Part shown: one piece after another, positions 62,703-64,000 of the stretch
Layout: every line of letters begins with the position of its first letter
Position numbering within the stretch: the first letter of the stretch is position 1
DNA from: Brucella cytisi
GTDB lineage: Bacteria; Pseudomonadota; Alphaproteobacteria; Rhizobiales; Rhizobiaceae
DNA: 64,000 nucleotides
Assembly (NCBI GenBank): GCA_012103075.1
Contig: JAAVLQ010000001.1
Location: 682,001 to 746,000 of the forward strand
Direction of reading: 5' to 3'
Notes under the pieces: generated by a model
Told to the model about the DNA's origin: nothing
The model's input: the letters and a program-made list of their open reading frames with translations, nothing else
Databases searched by the model: none
Translations under genes and position numbers: made by a program

Positions 62703-64000
62703 ATGGCCGAAACATTCGATACGATTTTGAAGGGTGCAACCATCGTCAATCACGACGGTATAGGCCAACGCGACATCGGTATTCGCAATGGTCGCATCGC
62801 TGCCATAGGGTCTCTTTCCACACATACGGCAGGTGAGGTGATTGATTGCACCGGCCTTCACCTTCTGCCCGGTGTGGTGGATAGCCGGGTTCATTTCCGT
62901 GAGCCCGGCCTTGAACACAAGGAAGATCTCGAGACCGGTTCACTCGCCGCTGTTCTGGGCGGGGTAACCTCCGTTTTCGAGATGCCGAACACCAAGCCGC
63001 TTACCACTTCCGCCGAGACGCTGGAAGACAAGATTCGCCGTGGTCGCCATCGCATGCATTGCGATTTCGCTTTCTGGGTTGGTGGTACGCGCGACAATGC
63101 GAAGGACGTTGCCGAACTGGAACGCCTGCCGGGCGCTGCCGGAATCAAGGTTTTCATGGGCTCGTCCACCGGCGATCTGCTTGTTGAAGACGATGATGGC
63201 GTTCGTTCGATCCTGAAGAATACACGGCGTCGCGCGGCCTTCCACTCGGAAGACGAGTTCCGGTTGAAGGAACGCGAAGGCCTGCGCGTGCAGGGCGATC
63301 CGTCGAGCCATCCGGTCTGGCGCGACGAAGTTGCAGCGCTTCAGTGCACGGAACGGCTTGTGCGCATCGCACACGATACCGGCGCCCGCATTCACGTGCT
63401 GCATATCTCCACTGCCGAAGAAATCGACTTCCTGAAAGATCACAAGGATGTTGCGACGTGCGAAGCAACGCCGCATCATCTCACTTTGTCGGCAGATGAC
63501 TACAAGACGCTCGGCAATCTCATCCAAATGAATCCGCCTGTCCGTGACAAGCGTCACCGCGATGGCGTGTGGAAGGGCATCGGCCAAGGTATCGTCGATG
63601 TGCTCGGTTCCGACCATGCACCACATACCCCGGAAGAAAAGCAGAAGCCTTATCCGGCTTCTCCGTCTGGCATGACAGGCGTGCAGACGCTGGTGCCGAT
63701 CATGCTTGATCACATCAATGCGGGCAGGCTCACGCTAGAACGTTTCGTCGATCTTTCCAGCCATGGTCCGAATCGTATTTTCGGCATGGCTCGCAAGGGT
63801 CGTATTGCAGTCGGCTACGATGCCGATCTGACCATTGTGGACATGAAGCGCCGCGAAACAATCACGCATGAGCAGGCGGGTTCGAAGGCTGGCTGGACGC
63901 CGTATCATGGCAAGGCCGTTACCGGATGGCCAATTGGCACTTTCGTGCGTGGCATCAAGGTGATGTGGGAAGCGGAGATCGTCAACGCCAACAAGGGCGA
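62703..64000 (+). CDS. pyrC: Dihydroorotase family protein (partial, runs off the window)
   Basis: Class-I dihydroorotase-like amidohydrolase; 433 residues are present and the C-terminus is beyond the window. GVVDSRVHFREPGLEHKEDL holds the metal-site region, with Arg where many dihydroorotases have the first His of HxH. GGVTSVFEMPNTKPLT, GIKVFMGSSTGDLL, RAAFHSEDEFRLKEREG, RIHVLHISTAEEIDFL and DVLGSDHAPHTPEEK give the other metal ligands and catalytic Asp. The enzyme would make dihydroorotate in pyrimidine synthesis; the first-His change leaves room for a non-catalytic or variant role. Confidence 0.85.
   Translation, partial: MAETFDTILKGATIVNHDGIGQRDIGIRNGRIAAIGSLSTHTAGEVIDCTGLHLLPGVVDSRVHFREPGLEHKEDLETGSLAAVLGGVTSVFEMPNTKPLTTSAETLEDKIRRGRHRMHCDFAFWVGGTRDNAKDVAELERLPGAAGIKVFMGSSTGDLLVEDDDGVRSILKNTRRRAAFHSEDEFRLKEREGLRVQGDPSSHPVWRDEVAALQCTERLVRIAHDTGARIHVLHISTAEEIDFLKDHKDVATCEATPHHLTLSADDYKTLGNLIQMNPPVRDKRHRDGVWKGIGQGIVDVLGSDHAPHTPEEKQKPYPASPSGMTGVQTLVPIMLDHINAGRLTLERFVDLSSHGPNRIFGMARKGRIAVGYDADLTIVDMKRRETITHEQAGSKAGWTPYHGKAVTGWPIGTFVRGIKVMWEAEIVNANKG

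Noticed and set aside
1..64000. CRISPR array, phage structural genes or toxin-antitoxin pair
   Set aside because: No regularly spaced repeats and no matching motifs were seen; the repeats present are single intergenic elements.

Overview
The window is chromosomal DNA of an alphaproteobacterium of the Brucella/Ochrobactrum group (Brucellaceae). This rests on two Omp2-type porin genes facing each other around a tRNA-Ser, the order ccmIEFH-degP-regulator-kinase-glnE-pleC, the housekeeping run acpS-lepB-rnc-era-recO, and protein sequences that read as Brucella-like. This is recognition from memory; no database search was made. No IS711 was seen, and the only insertion sequence is an IS1182-type element in two copies.

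Layout. 0.2-4.4 kb: cytochrome c maturation operon ccmI-ccmE-ccmF-ccmH. 4.5-8.3 kb: degP, then an OmpR-type regulator and its sensor kinase. 8.3-13.6 kb: glnE, convergent with pleC, whose promoter region is crowded with GANTC sites. 13.9-20.4 kb: pepN, a DMT transporter, an MFS transporter and a family-4 uracil-DNA glycosylase. 20.9-22.6 kb: etfD. 22.6-31.0 kb: a 5.1-kb segment (endonuclease/phosphatase-fold protein, amn with two tiny upstream genes, a GST, a DUF2147 protein and a short helical protein) lies between two inverted copies of the IS. 31-36.4 kb: YitT protein, P-loop kinase, Cys-paired repeat protein, DUF423, aminotransferase and a tyrosine recombinase. 36.7-39.9 kb: porin pair around tRNA-Ser(GCU). 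40-47 kb: envelope proteins, a lytic transglycosylase, dapA, smpB, a family-5-type uracil-DNA glycosylase and an NYN-domain protein. 47.3-53.7 kb: rpoZ, rsh, pyrE, fnrN and hemN. 53.8-56.2 kb: divergent MFS exporter and AraC regulator. 56.2-60.6 kb: DUF2062, acpS, lepB, rnc, era and recO. 60.6-62.6 kb: minus-strand ygfZ-HD-phosphatase operon. The window ends inside a dihydroorotase-family gene.

Two cautions. First, about half of the genes are broken by one- or two-base indels, often in short homopolymers, and family sequence resumes at once in another frame. Most are probably sequencing or assembly errors, so coordinates given here span the whole gene across these breaks. Second, gene symbols come from family recognition, not a search.

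The most interesting signal is the IS pair. Each copy has landed in the GC hairpin of a terminator shared by two convergent genes, and each has duplicated the whole 7-3-7 stem-loop as its 17-bp target repeat. Both flanking genes therefore keep a terminator. One copy carries a further 68-bp insertion with a 5-bp target repeat. Other points are the GANTC cluster upstream of pleC, a 12-bp inverted repeat between the exporter and AraC genes, a shared TTACG-N4-CGTAA operator, and two overlapping micro-genes upstream of amn.
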